Position numbers and translations under genes: made by a program. This document shows, in pieces, positions 1 to 9,842 of a DNA stretch of 31,600 bases; position 1 is the stretch's first letter, and each line of letters opens with the position of its first letter. The stretch is taken from NCBI GenBank assembly GCA_003427395.1, contig BFEA01000003.1, forward strand, positions 323,547 to 355,146. Direction: 5' to 3'. The DNA is from Chara braunii (lineage: Eukaryota > Streptophyta > Charophyceae > Charales > Characeae). The notes beneath the pieces are model-generated. The model ran no database searches. It had not been told where the DNA came from and was given only the letters and a program-made list of their open reading frames with translations.

Positions 1-74
<74 letters not shown>
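1..74. repeat. (CA)n microsatellite
   Basis: Alternating CA with one CG interruption near base 38. It reaches the window edge, so the full length is unknown. A second CA tract lies at 31361-31410. Confidence 0.97.
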
Positions 75-75
<1 letters not shown>

Positions 76-436
76 TCTGTTGCCTATTGGTGGGGAGCGA
101 CAACTAGTGGAAACTGGGTCCAGCGTCCAATGAACATGATTAATAGTGCACCAGCCGGAACCCCCCCCACACACTCTTCGAGTTGTGTACAACGATCATA
201 GCAAAACATACGCACACCATAATCACTACCGCATCCTTCCCCAGCCACATCAACAAACGAACTACGGGCTGCGCACCCGTGCCCTCACAGTAAGTCAATG
301 AACTTTGAAATGCCGACCTAGGAGGTAGTGTCGTCAATGATTCAAGGTTTCTCTAAGAGCAATTAGCTCTCTCATACCTAGAAGCGGCAACCTTCTCACT
401 AGGTAGTCTACAGGACATGAACTCGGCAGGTCTACC
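75..436. other. No gene recognised
   Basis: Mixed-composition sequence with only short open frames and no recognisable protein motif, RNA gene or repeat. Confidence 0.5.
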
Positions 437-481
437 CATACCCATCATTCTGTTGGAGTACAACACCTATCATGTTGTCGG
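437..481 (-). pseudogene. RNase H relic of a Ty3/Gypsy element
   Basis: On the minus strand about 11 codons read GVVLQQNDGYG, matching the RNase H motif GVVLQQDDG seen in this window in element B (about 20.95 kb) and element C (27.36 kb). The DNA also resembles the element C copy around TTGGAGTACAACRCCTATC. No further pol homology is visible on either side, so this is either a very short fragment or the last readable part of a decayed copy. Confidence 0.45.
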
Positions 482-1240
482 GCGGCCACCCGAAATCGAA
501 CAGTATCAAGCTTAGTCTGGTCAGACAGTAGGGTTTCAAGGGTCGGTTTTAAGGAAAGAGTGGTGAAAAAACAGGCACCTAGGTCGACCCCTATTTTTTG
601 GTCGTCCATCTCTTAGCATTTACCTTACTTTTAGCTATCTGCGTGACCTATTATTTGTATTCATTCGGACCCCTTATTTCATCTTTTTCTAATTATTGGT
701 CGTTGACGTGTGCGCGGGTCTCCACACGGTCGATTTTTTGTGACCGAATCGGGATGAGTTGCCCCTTGACCTCTCTCTGTCTGATCCGCTCTTGCCTCTG
801 TCTTGTTCTCCAATCTGTCCTCTTCCACATCCTCTGTCTCTCTTGTCCAAGCCTTACCTGTGGCTCCTGCGCATCGCCAACGATAAAGGCTCTAATGGGA
901 AGCGCACGAGGACGTGCAGCACAGTTGGAGGAGATGAAGTAGCTGGTTGGCCACCATGCTGTTCCATTGGCCGGCACCTGGACTCACTGACTTTTGGAGC
1001 AGCACTGACATGGACATCAGGATCAGTCTGAAACCTGCTATCCGGACCTTCATCATCCGGATCGTGTATAGGACGCACCCTGGCACTTGGACCTTCATCT
1101 ATTGGACTGCTGCACTACTTTCAATCTAGAACCCTCCCTACTACACGTCGCAAGCCTGTTGAAGACTGGTTTAACATCAACATATTGTCCCTGGACTGAC
1201 TTCAAGACCTGCTTAGACTCTCAGCCAGACCATTCTGCAG
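482..1240. other. Unassigned; possible body of the LTR-like repeat that follows
   Basis: Overlapping short frames occur on both strands (for example 598-942 plus and 693-977 minus), but none shows a family motif or codon structure that favours it. The plus strand is pyrimidine-rich at 760-860. Because the next feature looks like the 3' part of an LTR, this stretch could be its upstream part. That cannot be tested here because the second copy runs toward the window end. Confidence 0.3.
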
Positions 1241-1691
1241 AACCTGAGATTTTCCCCCCAACCCCATTCCTTCTTCTCCCTCCTCCGGGGCTCCTTCTTC
1301 AGACTATGAGAGAGAGAGAGAGGGATCTACGACATTGGGATTTGGTGACATTCAGATTTAGATTCGACCTTTGGGCAGAGACAATGTGGGAGAGACTATT
1401 TTGGGATCAGCATCGACAACATTTTGAGTTGACTCCATCTCTCCTTTCTTCCCCCTTCGTCTCTTCCCCCTCCCCCGCATCTGTGTATGCTCAGGACCCG
1501 ACTCTTCTTCGGTGCATGTCAGCGCCAGGCGCCACGCACACCGTGTGATGATGATGATGATGGTATTCGGTCTGTGTCTTGACATTGATTGGGTTTGATT
1601 ATTGGTATTCCAGTCTTACGTTGTGCTATCTTGCTCTATCTGAGAGAGGTCGGTTCTTGGTTCTGATCTGCACTACCTGAGTATGCGACAG
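1241..1691 (+). repeat. LTR-like repeat, copy 1 (3' part)
   Basis: This stretch is repeated in inverted orientation at 30969-31480. The shared text runs from a pyrimidine-rich block (CCTTCTTCTCCCTCC), through AGACT plus a microsatellite (here GA repeats at 1310-1323), then GGGATCTACGACATTGGG, to CTACCTGAGTATGCGACA at the right end. In the other copy this end is followed within a few bases by a TGGTAT primer-binding-like site, so the right end is probably an LTR 3' terminus (..CA). Here no PBS follows, which suits a 3' or solo LTR. The left boundary is not defined. A frame at 1358-1585 (minus) is parallelled in the other copy, but this follows from the DNA identity and is not evidence of a gene. 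Confidence 0.6.
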
Positions 1692-1771
1692 TTGTCGTCC
1701 AGATGAACTATATGTAGTGGCTGGTCCGGCTGGGAGGTCACTTTTGCCAATGCCCCCCAGTATCGGTGGCT

Positions 1772-1834
1772 GGTGCCCAAACTGGCACCTTGGTGCCAAA
1801 CCAAAAGTGGCCTGGCGCCTAAACTGGCGCCCAG
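1772..1834. repeat. Two adjacent hairpins with the same loop
   Basis: Hairpin 1 (1772-1789) is GGTGCC-CAAACT-GGCACC. Hairpin 2 (1812-1834) is CTGGCGCC-TAAACT-GGCGCC(C)AG. The loops are nearly identical. The stem differs at one pair (T:A versus C:G) and stays complementary. Confidence 0.6.
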
Positions 1835-1879
1835 GGCCCGTTTCCCTGCTCCGGCCTACCTGGGCCTATGTGTGGATAG
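1835..1879. other. GC-rich spacer
   Basis: Short spacer between the hairpins and the integrase relic. No feature is seen. Confidence 0.4.
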
Positions 1880-2760
1880 GGCATGGCACACGACGCCGAT
1901 TGGCTTGTTGTTAATGCGGTCTTGAGCCTTTTGCATGTTTGCGCGGGCTTTAGCCAGCAGGTCCCGCTACTTCCAAACGGAGGTAGGAGAGCAAGGGGTG
2001 TCAATGTCGGCAGGCCGTGGAAATGGAAGGTTGGCGAAGATTCGGCCTTTCCGGCCATAGTGGTGCAACTCGAATGGAGTAACGCCGATCGTCAGATGCA
2101 ACAAAGTGTTGTAGGCGAACTCGATGTCATGGAGGCGGTCAACCCAATCCTTTTGATATGGGCGTATGAGTGACAGAGCATTATTTGAGCGGTTTGATGT
2201 GCCCGCTCCGTTTGTGCCTCCATTTGTGGGTGTCGAGCCGAACTCAGGTTCATTTCGGTGTCGGGCTCCCTCATGAGGGAAGTCCAAAATACCGACATGA
2301 AGCGAGTGTCGCGGTCGCTGACGATATCTTCCACCGTGGTTGCAAATAGTTGGTGTGCAAGAGTCACTCGAGCTCGGGAGCTGTAGCGTGATACTTCCAG
2401 GGAAGAAATCGCGTATATCTACTCAAACGGTCAACGACCATGAGAATGCCGTTGTGCCTGAAGCGATCGCGGGGGAATGGGTCGGTGACGTCCATAGCAA
2501 TGGAGAGGTCGGGGTCCTGCGGGATTGGCAATAGGCACAATTCGCCGTAGGGATTGTGATTGCAGGGTTTGCTTCGTTGACAAATTTCGCAAGATTCGCA
2601 ATATCGAGTAACATCAGTAATGAGGTCGGACCACCGAAATCGTTGTCGAAGTCTTGCGATCTTACGTTTGACTCCGAAGTGGCCGGCAAGTCGCGAGTCG
2701 TGATACTCGTCGAGAAGGCGAGTCCGCAAGCGACGGTCTCGTGGGACGCATAGTAAGTCC
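1880..2760 (-). pseudogene. Ty3/Gypsy integrase relic (element A)
   Basis: Minus-strand integrase, which inserts retroelement cDNA into the genome. The zinc-binding part reads HDSRLAGHFG ... CESCEICQ (HHCC type, about 2590-2705). The core follows with AMDVTDPFP (first Asp), IVSDRDTRF (second Asp) and ARHPQMEAQTER (Glu), so all three catalytic acids are still visible. The C-terminal part reads DWVDRLHDIEFAYNT and then decays into an Ala/Lys-rich tail near 1880-1960. The domains lie in shifting frames, so this is a non-functional copy. It continues from the RNase H relic at 2886-3440 through a linker at 2730-2886 that still resembles the usual RNase H-integrase connection. No chromodomain and no LTR are recognised downstream. 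Confidence 0.85.
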
Positions 2761-3440
2761 TTCCATCGTCAATGAAGGAGCAAGTGGCCGTCGGCGATGC
2801 GATAGTGGCTGGTCGGCGGGTGATACGAGGAAAGTTGCTCGTAAAGAGTGGAGTACTCCGGATCTGACTTGTATGTGCGCAAAAATCATTGATGAAGGTT
2901 GTCGTCGAAGTCGAACGTGTGGTGAACCGGTGCGCAGAGATCTGATCGTGCGAGAGAGCATCCGTGGCTCGGTTGGAGAGACCTGAAATATGCTTTGGTG
3001 TGAAGTCGAATTGTACCGCTCACCGTGTCTTGCGTCTTGTAGTAGGTCAATGGGTTGTTATCCGTAGCCCAAGTGAACCTACGATGCACGAGGAGGAAGT
3101 GTCACCAACGCTAAAGTACCGTGACGAATGCGAGAAACTCTTTCTTCTGTGCATTATTAATTGAATTGATGGGGGCCACCTTTTGGCTGAAGTACTCGTC
3201 TAGCTGCCAATCTACTCCGTTATATTGTTCCAAAACTACACAAATGCCGCAGTCGGAAGCGACCGTGGTCACTCTCGTTGGCAAGGTCAGATCGTAGATA
3301 CTCGAAACGGGAGCGAGGAGCAGCACCATCTTCAATTTTTGGAACGAACTCCGGACTTCGTGGAAGAAGTGGAAGGGCACCTTTGGCGACAAGCCTGCTA
3401 CAGCAAGAGTTGGAGTACGCGGCCATGCTGTGCACTTGAC
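2761..3440 (-). pseudogene. Ty3/Gypsy RNase H relic (element A)
   Basis: The minus strand carries the RNase H domain that degrades the RNA template during reverse transcription. Visible motifs are SIYDLTLPTRVTT, the motif region ASDCGICVVLEQ, WQLDEYFSQKVAP and KKEFLAFVTVL (3111-3392). Further on comes RFTWATDNNPLTYY (2990-3089), where the Asp of TDN is the expected conserved acid. Frameshifts near 3090 and 2960 break the reading frame. The domain starts at 3440 with sequence that normally follows the RT thumb. The matching RT lies at 4511-5665 on the opposite strand, which implies an inversion. Confidence 0.82.
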
Positions 3441-3485
3441 ATTTTACCCCGTCGGATGGTCACAGCCACCTGACAACCGAAGAGA

Positions 3486-4110
3486 AGACCCAAGGAAGAT
3501 GTTTCCAAGCTCCTCGCGAGACTCGTGCTAACCTGCAATTGGCAACATCACGAGTTACAGCGGCTCGAGTGCGTCATTAATGACCTTAGCCAAGCTAACC
3601 GAAGTTTTCATGGGCGCCTCGACCACTTGGAACAAGACGCCGCCGCCTCAACGAGCACCGGATCAAGTAGTGGTCAGCCATCTCCGCGAGAGTTGGAACA
3701 GCGGATTGACCATGTGGCCGCCACGATCGGCGACCTCGGCACGTTCACAAGACCGGCAACGATCACCCAACAGCTCATAGGACTGAAGGCCGACATCCGC
3801 ACGTTGCGACAACATCTAGCTGGCGACAACCCGCGACCATATAAGATGTCGACGTTCCGCATCAAGAAATTCGATGACTACGCGAAGCCGGATCCGCTTG
3901 CTTGGTGGCAAGGCTTCACCACTGAAGTCGCACTTCACAAAGTCCTCGAGCGCCTAAAGATTGCAGCGCTCTACCTCGATTCCACTGGTGCATGCCAAAT
4001 TTGACTCAACCACCTGGTGGTCAAGGAAGGGGTCAACATGGAAGATTAACACACCAAGTTGGATTGGGACGCCATCACCACTTGGAAACCACGTTTCATC
4101 GTGCAAGACA
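3486..4110 (+). pseudogene. Ty3/Gypsy gag-like region (element A)
   Basis: Plus-strand frame open from about 3486 through a Gln/Leu/Glu-rich, coiled-coil-like segment (LERLECVINDL-type heptads at 3540-3600, a Ser/Thr linker, then a second heptad segment at 3680-3830). It then reads PYKMSTFRIKKFDDYAKPD and PLAWWQGF, typical of the start of a gag capsid-like domain. A stop after about 160 codons is followed in another frame by VVKEGVNMED and WKPRFIVQDTKAKAIN. The N-terminal coiled coil is unusual for classical gag but also occurs in element B. No zinc knuckle was found. Identification as gag rests on its place before protease and RT and on the PLAWWQGF block. Confidence 0.6.
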
Positions 4111-4510
4111 CTAAGGCCAAAGCTATAAACCAGCTTTCAAGATGTTTCAAGGGATTCAACCCACGCGCGACCGGCTGACCGAATGGCGAAAGATCATTGC
4201 CTGTGTACTTTTCCCGGCACATACGCGAGGCCGTGTCCTTCGACATTTTGGACACCAAGCTCGACATGATCTTGGGCATGTTGTGGCTGCGAAGCAGGGA
4301 TCACCCGGTGAACTTCTATCACCCCACCGTTCAGGTTCGTGATTGAAACGGAATACTCGTCCCATGCACAGTTCCTCCGCCTCGCCCTTCGATTGGTTGT
4401 CATGTGGTTTCCGCGGCAAGCATTCGCAACTCCATCACACGGCAAGACGTTGAAGAAATGGGCATTGTTTTTTCCACGCCCTCCCTCCTCCTGACGAGCC
4501 AGCAACAAAA
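4111..4510 (+). pseudogene. Protease C-terminal half and linker (element A)
   Basis: Plus-strand residues SFDILDTKLDMILGMLWL, RDHPVNFYHPTVQVRD, NGILVPC and [20 protein letters not shown] can be followed through several frames. The ILGM.WL block is the conserved C-terminal motif of the retroelement aspartic protease. The N-terminal half with the catalytic Asp-Ser/Thr-Gly motif is not visible, so it has been deleted or has diverged between about 4110 and 4200. The segment leads directly into the RT frame at 4511. Confidence 0.6.
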
Positions 4511-5665
4511 GTGCCACCGGATCCACGCATTGTAAAGCTTCTTGACTCCTTCGGCGACGTCTTTCAAGCTCCCGCCGAAATTGTACGTGATCGGCCAATT
4601 CGTCACGAGATCATCCTCGAAAACGGGGCCGAACCTCCGCCCGGATGTATTTGCCGCATGAGCGAGGAGGAACTCGAAGTTCTTCGATTGCAACTCGATG
4701 ACCTCATAGCCAAGGGTTGGATACGCCCTAGCTGCTCGCCCTACGGTGCTCCCGTTCTCTTCATGCGAAAGAAGAACAAGGAAGTGCGGTTATGCATTGA
4801 CTACGCACAAACCGTTAAGAATGCACGCCCGATCCCGCGAATCGATGATCTTCTGGAACGTTTGGGCGGCGCCACGTACTTCTCCAAGTTGGACCTCAAG
4901 TCGGGTTATCACCAAATTGAGATCCATCCACGGGACGGGTACAAGACCTCGTTCAAAACGCAATACGGGGTACAAGACCACGTTCAAGACGCGATACAAG
5001 CACTTCGAGTGGGTTGTCATGCCATTCGGACTCACAAATGCCCTGGCCACCCAATTGTGGTCATGCATTGACTACCACAAACTTAATGTGCGAAGCGTTA
5101 AGAATGCAGGCCCACTTCCGCGAATTGATGATCTTCTCAAACGTTTGGGCGGCGCCACGCACTTCTCCAAGTTGGACATCAAGTCAGGTTATCACCAAAT
5201 TGAGATCCATCCACCGGATCAGTACAAGACCGTGTTCAAGACGTGATACGCGCACTTCGAGAGGGTTGTCATGTTATTCGGCCTCACAAATGCCCCGACC
5301 ACCTTCCAAGCAGCAGTGACGACATAATTTCGTGGCATGTTGGACTGGTTCGTGCTCATCTACGTCGACGACATCTTGGTGTATAGTCGAACGTTGGTCG
5401 AGCACATCGTGCATCTATGCGCCGTTCTGGACAGGTTACTAGCAGCCAAGTACAACGCCAACCGAGCCAAGTGCGAATTCGCGCAACAAGAGCTCTAGTA
5501 CTTGGGCCACTTTGTGACGCCACAAGGCTTCCGTCCACTCGCGGACAAGATCCAGGCCATTCAAGATTTGGTCGGAACCGACCAACACTACGACAATTCG
5601 TTCTTTCATGGGATTGGTCGGGTACTACCTACGCTTCATCAACAGATATGCACAGATCGACGGTC
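4511..5665 (+). pseudogene. Ty3/Gypsy reverse transcriptase with internal duplication (element A)
   Basis: RT copies the element RNA into DNA. The N-terminal part reads [20 protein letters not shown], then [27 protein letters not shown] (first catalytic Asp in KLDLK). The section from CIDY onward is then repeated: [62 protein letters not shown] (catalytic YVDD at 5361-5372), YLGHFVTPQGFRPLADKI and GLVGYYLRFINRYAQID. Stops at several points and frameshifts near 4970 and 5560 inactivate it. The first copy has lost residues just after CIDY. Sequence ends abruptly at about 5665, where RNase H should start; that domain is instead at 3440, on the minus strand. Confidence 0.88.
4792..5310 (+). repeat. 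Direct duplication inside the RT gene
   Basis: 4792-5053 and 5063-5310 are diverged direct copies of the same RT palm segment (both begin ATGCATTGACTAC and contain ACTTCTCCAAGTTGGAC and GGTTATCACCAAATTGAGAT). The first copy also has a local repeat near 4940-5000 (TACAAGACC..GTTCAA.ACGC) that shifts its frame. Confidence 0.85.
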
Positions 5666-5689
5666 TGAATGGCTGCCTCCTGCTGCTGA

Positions 5690-6713
5690 CGTTCAGCTTC
5701 CGCGGTTTCCTGCTGTTGTCATGCCTATGTGGCTGCGGCCTCGGACTGCCGTTGTTCCTCGTCCGCCACCAGCTTGCTCAAGGCGAGGACGCGGGTGGCA
5801 AAGTCCGAAGTGGACTCGCCAGGTTGTTAGGCAGGCACGGTAAGGGAATAGCAGGCCTTCCGCGTCGGGGCTGCAAATTTGTGACACTGGTGCTGATTTG
5901 GCGGCGGCTGACGTGGCCATGTTTGTGGCTGGTGTCGGCTGCGCAGGCCGGAGGGCTGGCTGGTATGCGCTGCGTCTTCCGCTTGCTGAAGGCCTGCCGC
6001 TGTTCCTCGTCCGCCTCCAGCTTGCTGAAGGCGAGGACGCGGGTGGCAAAGTTCGAAATGGACTCGCCGGGTTGTTGGGCAGGCACGGTAAGGGACTAGC
6101 AGGTCTTTTGTGCCGGGGTTGCCAATTCGTGACACTGGTGCTGCTTCCGCGCGAGGGCAGACAATGCAGGCAGACGAGCAAACCAGACTGCAAATTCAAC
6201 CCTAAACTAAGCACTTGAAATAACCCATGCCATATGTCTCGTGGAACAGAGGGCCTTAGAAAGCCACCAGCTTGCTCAAGGCGAGAACGCGGGCGGCAAA
6301 GTCCGAAGTGGACTCGCCAGGTTGTTAGGCTGGCACGGTAAGGGAATAGCACGCCTTCCGCGTCGGGGCTGCAAATTTGTGACACTGGTGCTGATTTGGC
6401 GGCGGCTGACGTGGCCATGTTTGTGGCAGGTGTCGGCTGCGCAGGCCGGAGGGCTGGCTGGTATGCGCTGCGTCTTCCGCTTGCTGAAGGCCTGCCGCTG
6501 TTCCTCGTCCGCCACCAGCTTGCTGAAGGCGAGGACGCGGGTGGCAAAGTTCGAAATGGACTCGCCGGGTTGTTGGGCAGGCACGGTAAGGGAGTAGCAG
6601 GTCTTTTGTGTCGGGGTTGCCAATTCGTGACACTGGTGCTGCTTCCGCGCCGGGGCAGACAATGCAGGCAGACGAGCAAACCAGACTGCAAATTCAACCC
6701 TAAACTAAGCACT
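5690..6713 (-). pseudogene. Gag-like relic in tandem copies
   Basis: Minus-strand segments read CYSLTVPA, QQPGESISNFATRVLAFSKL and ADEEQRQAF. They occur four times, with stops and frame changes, at about 5.75-5.9, 6.0-6.14, 6.25-6.4 and 6.5-6.64 kb. The block with PGES.S.FA.RV resembles the capsid segment of Ty3/Gypsy gag proteins that reads PGESV..Y..RF. This is inference from motif pattern only. A longer 373-codon minus frame runs across the repeats in another phase and extends into LTR DNA; it is not the gag frame. The segment lies directly left of element B's LTR and so forms the target into which B inserted. Confidence 0.5.
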
Positions 6714-6760
6714 TGAAATAACCCATGCCATATGTCTCGTGGAACTGAGGGCCTTAGAAG
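5765..6760. repeat. 498-bp tandem duplication crossing an LTR junction
   Basis: Unit 1 is 5765-6262 and unit 2 is 6263-6760, nearly identical. Each unit contains two diverged sub-copies about 248 bp apart and ends with the first 47 bp of element B's LTR (TGAAATAACCCATGCC at 6216 and 6714). The duplication therefore postdates B's insertion. Confidence 0.9.
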
Positions 6761-6904
6761 GCCTACTTTGCCGCCCTCAGCCCAGGTCGAACAAGGGCAG
6801 AAAAGGCCCTTCACGAAATCAGGGCCTGGGCGTGTGATAGTTGACTTTGGTCAATTGTTCGTCCACCCAACAGTCAAAGTCCAAAGGTACCTAGCCCAGG
6901 CCGC
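6714..6904 (+). mobile_element. 5' LTR of element B, left part
   Basis: Aligns with the first about 180 bp of the 3' LTR (22262 onward): TGAAATAACCCATGCCATAT, GGAACTGAGGGCCT, CAAGGGCAGAAAAGG, GTTGACTTTGGTCAA and GTACCTAGCCCAGGCCGC. Homology stops at CCGC (6901-6904) and resumes at CCGC (15026-15029). Confidence 0.92.
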
Positions 6905-6933
6905 TGTCGGCGCGAATACCCTTACAAGGGTAT

Positions 6934-8107
6934 CCGCCCTGGTTTTTGCAAATGACAGAAAATAAGTTTTGTTCGGAATTTGAGTACACTGCGCGAGTTG
7001 CGGTTGTGTTTTGTTCACACTGATTGAATGGTTGACTAGAGGTAGAAAGTGTGGGGGCGCACAGTTTTGAGACGCTCGTGATGATTCTTATTTTTTATGC
7101 TATAGGGTCGGCGTTTCAGTCGGCAAAATTTTGGCTTTGATTAAAACTAGGAGAGGTTTTCTTTTATTGAAGTGACCGTAGTGCACCTGCGTTCATACGG
7201 CATGCGTCATTGGAAGTGGTGTTGCCTTGGGCAGTAATTGGGGCGTGCACTTTGGGGGCGCGCGGTGACCTAGTTAGATGAATGACCAGTATGAGCGCGA
7301 GCTATAAGAAAGTTAGGATCTGGATTAGCATCCCACGTACGTGGGTCGCGCGTACACTGTGGGAATTACGGTCGACGTCGGGGTTGACCGTTGAGACCAA
7401 GTCTTTTCGACGCCGAGATAGTAAAGACGCGCCTTTTTTGAAGTAGTGTGGCGGGTCGAGAAGGCCACAAGTCTACCTGACGGCACTATTAGGCTAAGTG
7501 CGCAGCAGGCACAAGCGATAACCGCCCCTAGAATGGGAAGTGCAGGCGCAAGGTGACCATGGGCTCGGATAGTAGGCAAAGCGGTGGCCTGGTGTATTTC
7601 AGTATGCCCGAGCTGGCTGCAGTGGCTCTTTGTATAGAGAATTGCGCCCACTAAGTTCAGGCTTGGGTTTAGCCCTATAGGTTATAACGATGGAGTGGCA
7701 TTACGGAGATATGGGGATCGAGGCCAGCTGCTGGCGATGAGGGAGCTGTAGGGTCCTGCAGGACTATCCCCCTTGACTTTTGTTGTCGGTCCTGATTGCG
7801 GGCTCAACCGACAGGACTGAGGGAAGTATTAGCGGCCGGTGGGTTCCTCCTTCCCCATTTACCATTTTTTTCTCTTTATAAAATTTTATTTATTATTATT
7901 TTATTTTCCATATTGGGTGGGACACGGCTCGGTACCGGTCATGGACCCAAGAGCCTAGCTCACTGGATACACCCATGAGGTGCTGAAATACATGCCTGTG
8001 TTCGGATCCAGATGATGGAACTTGAATGACGAGTAAAGCCAAATACTTCCAAATCGCTCGGGGCAGGGCGACTCGGTAATGATATCTCCAACCATTGTCC
8101 GTGATAC
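6934..8107. other. Insertion interior, no gene recognised
   Basis: Only short frames without recognisable motifs. A T-rich patch lies at 7860-7915. No repeat of other window sequence was found. Confidence 0.45.
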
Positions 8108-8186
8108 GGCCCTTCGGGACATCCGTTAAAGCTGGAACGATACGATTAGCATGGCCCCGACGCAGGGATGCTACACATAAAACAGG
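8108..8186 (+). pseudogene. U6 snRNA pseudogene
   Basis: U6 is the catalytic-core snRNA of the spliceosome. The 5' stem-loop GGCCCTTCGGGACATCC, then GGAACGATAC, then GATTAGCATGGCCCC and CGCAGGGATG match plant U6 in order. The segment normally between GATAC and GATTAGC, which includes the ACAGAGA box that contacts the 5' splice site, is missing. The end is diverged and lacks the Pol III T-run. I see no plant upstream sequence element or TATA box at the usual spacing. It is therefore a relic, not an active gene. Confidence 0.85.
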
Positions 8187-9690
8187 AAGTAGCGCGCATG
8201 CCTAGTGGCTGATAAACGCTTTGAGGGTGGGGATGAAAGACGAATTGAACCGTCTAGTAGCTAGTTCCCTTCGAGGCTCCCCGCAGATTAGCTGGGGCCG
8301 CAGGGCAGTTAACGCACGTAAGTAAGACTGTGCTGTGTGAGGCAGTGCGATGTGAAGGGGGAGCGGAGTGAGGAAGAAGGAAACGAGGTGGGGAGGAGAG
8401 AGAGAAGGAGATGAAAAACTAGAGTTAGAGTAGAGGACTAAAGGAAGGGGTGAGGGAGTGGAGTGAACTTGGGCGCGGATCCGCACTAGGGACAGATGAA
8501 GGCAAAAGACGAACGTGCGCAGAGACGGTGCGAAGCTGGATATGGCGAGGAGGAAGTTAGTGATTTAGCTCGATTCTTGGAGGAATTAGGCGAAACAAGA
8601 AGTGGGGGGTTCGGGGTGGGCGGCCCCAAATATGTAGTTAGAGAGTTTGTAGAAAAATGGGAAGGTGGCGGGATCGCAGCTATGGCAGAAAACGGGACTC
8701 CAATTTTTCACTCGATTCTTTATAGAATCGAACGATCTAAGATCTGATTCCGGGGTTTTAGGACCTCGATAATCGATCTATGGAGTCAGATCGGTGCGAC
8801 GAGGGGCAGAAATGGCAACACGAGCAAGAGGGGCTGCGCCCACTGCAGAAAATGCGAAGATTTGTATCTGACCGCTTGCTGGCGAAAGATTCATTTGAAA
8901 TTTTGCTCATTCTATGGACGGAAGTACTGTGAGGAGAGCCGCGGGTTGGATACTTACCTGTTAGTCGGTGCGTTGTTCACCTTGATCGACGGTTACTCAC
9001 CTTGACTTAGCTACCCCGTGCATATTGCGAGTGTATTCAGGTTCAAGTTCTCGATTGGTTGAACCTGGCTGCACTGATGGCCAGATGCATTTAGGTGCAG
9101 AGGGGGAGAGTGTGAGAGAGAGGAGGGAGATGGCTTACCTTCCTTGAAGAATGAAGTCGCGTAGTGCTAGGCCGTAGTGGGCCGAAGGAGGAATCTAACG
9201 ATGCGTCGTCCCATGTTCTAACAAAAACTTCATTCGCGTTTCACATACTCGTTCGTCGTGGTCATGATTCTGCTTCTCGTGGTACTTTTGTTCTTCCCCA
9301 CTCGCCATGGTGCTCATCGTCTTCCTCGAGGCTTAGTGGTATTCGACGTGCTGATCCCTCGTAGTGCTCGTCTTCCCACCCATTATCGTGTGTCTCTATA
9401 GGAGTGACTGCAATTCATGATGGTCGAGGTTGCGATCGACATGTAAGTGCTGCTCAAGCTTGTGTCATCATCATGGGGATTGTACTGCTACTTGTAGTTG
9501 GCACTGAAATCCATGCGTTGTCCGCCATCCCAATCCAGGCACTGCCCGCTGGCAGATTCTTATGACTGTTCGTCATACTTAAATCCCTGCTCTGCGTAGT
9601 CACGGCTATTACGTTCATTGGGCGTTGTATTTAGCCGTGCTCCAAAGAGAAGATTTCTCCTTCCTATTCAATAGGTGAGTGTAGTATGCG
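8187..9690. other. Insertion interior, purine-rich patch
   Basis: 8356-8470 is strongly purine-rich (GA/GGA runs). A short plus frame at 8496-8747 (83 codons, acidic then Gly-rich) shows no known motif and no supporting context. Nothing else is recognised up to the minisatellite. Confidence 0.4.
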
Positions 9691-9842
9691 AGTGAGTGGG
9701 CGTGGCCGCACGATCTGCTGTGAGTGTGGGCATGGCCGCACGATCTGCTGTGAGAGGTTTGAGTGTGGGCATAGCCGCACGATTTGCTGTGAGAGGTTTG
9801 AGTGTGGGCATGGCCGCACGATCTGCTGTTAGAGGTTTGAGA
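9691..9842 (+). repeat. 39-bp minisatellite, about 3.7 copies
   Basis: The unit reads GAGTGTGGGCATGGCCGCAC followed by GATCTGCTGTGAGAGGTTT. Full copies start near 9722, 9761 and 9800, preceded by a copy lacking the last 9 bases. 39 is a multiple of three, so a plus frame (9696-10109) reads through it, but that frame has no recognisable domain. Confidence 0.9.

Noticed and set aside
1087-1548. 153-codon plus frame as a gene
   Set aside because: It crosses the border of the LTR-like repeat and has Pro/Ser/Leu low-complexity composition from pyrimidine-rich DNA. The inverted copy has only short frames.
5693-6814. Longest minus open frame (373 codons) across the tandem duplication
   Set aside because: It runs through LTR DNA and repeats twice because the DNA does. 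The gag-like residues lie in a different phase. The openness follows from high GC and the duplicated unit.
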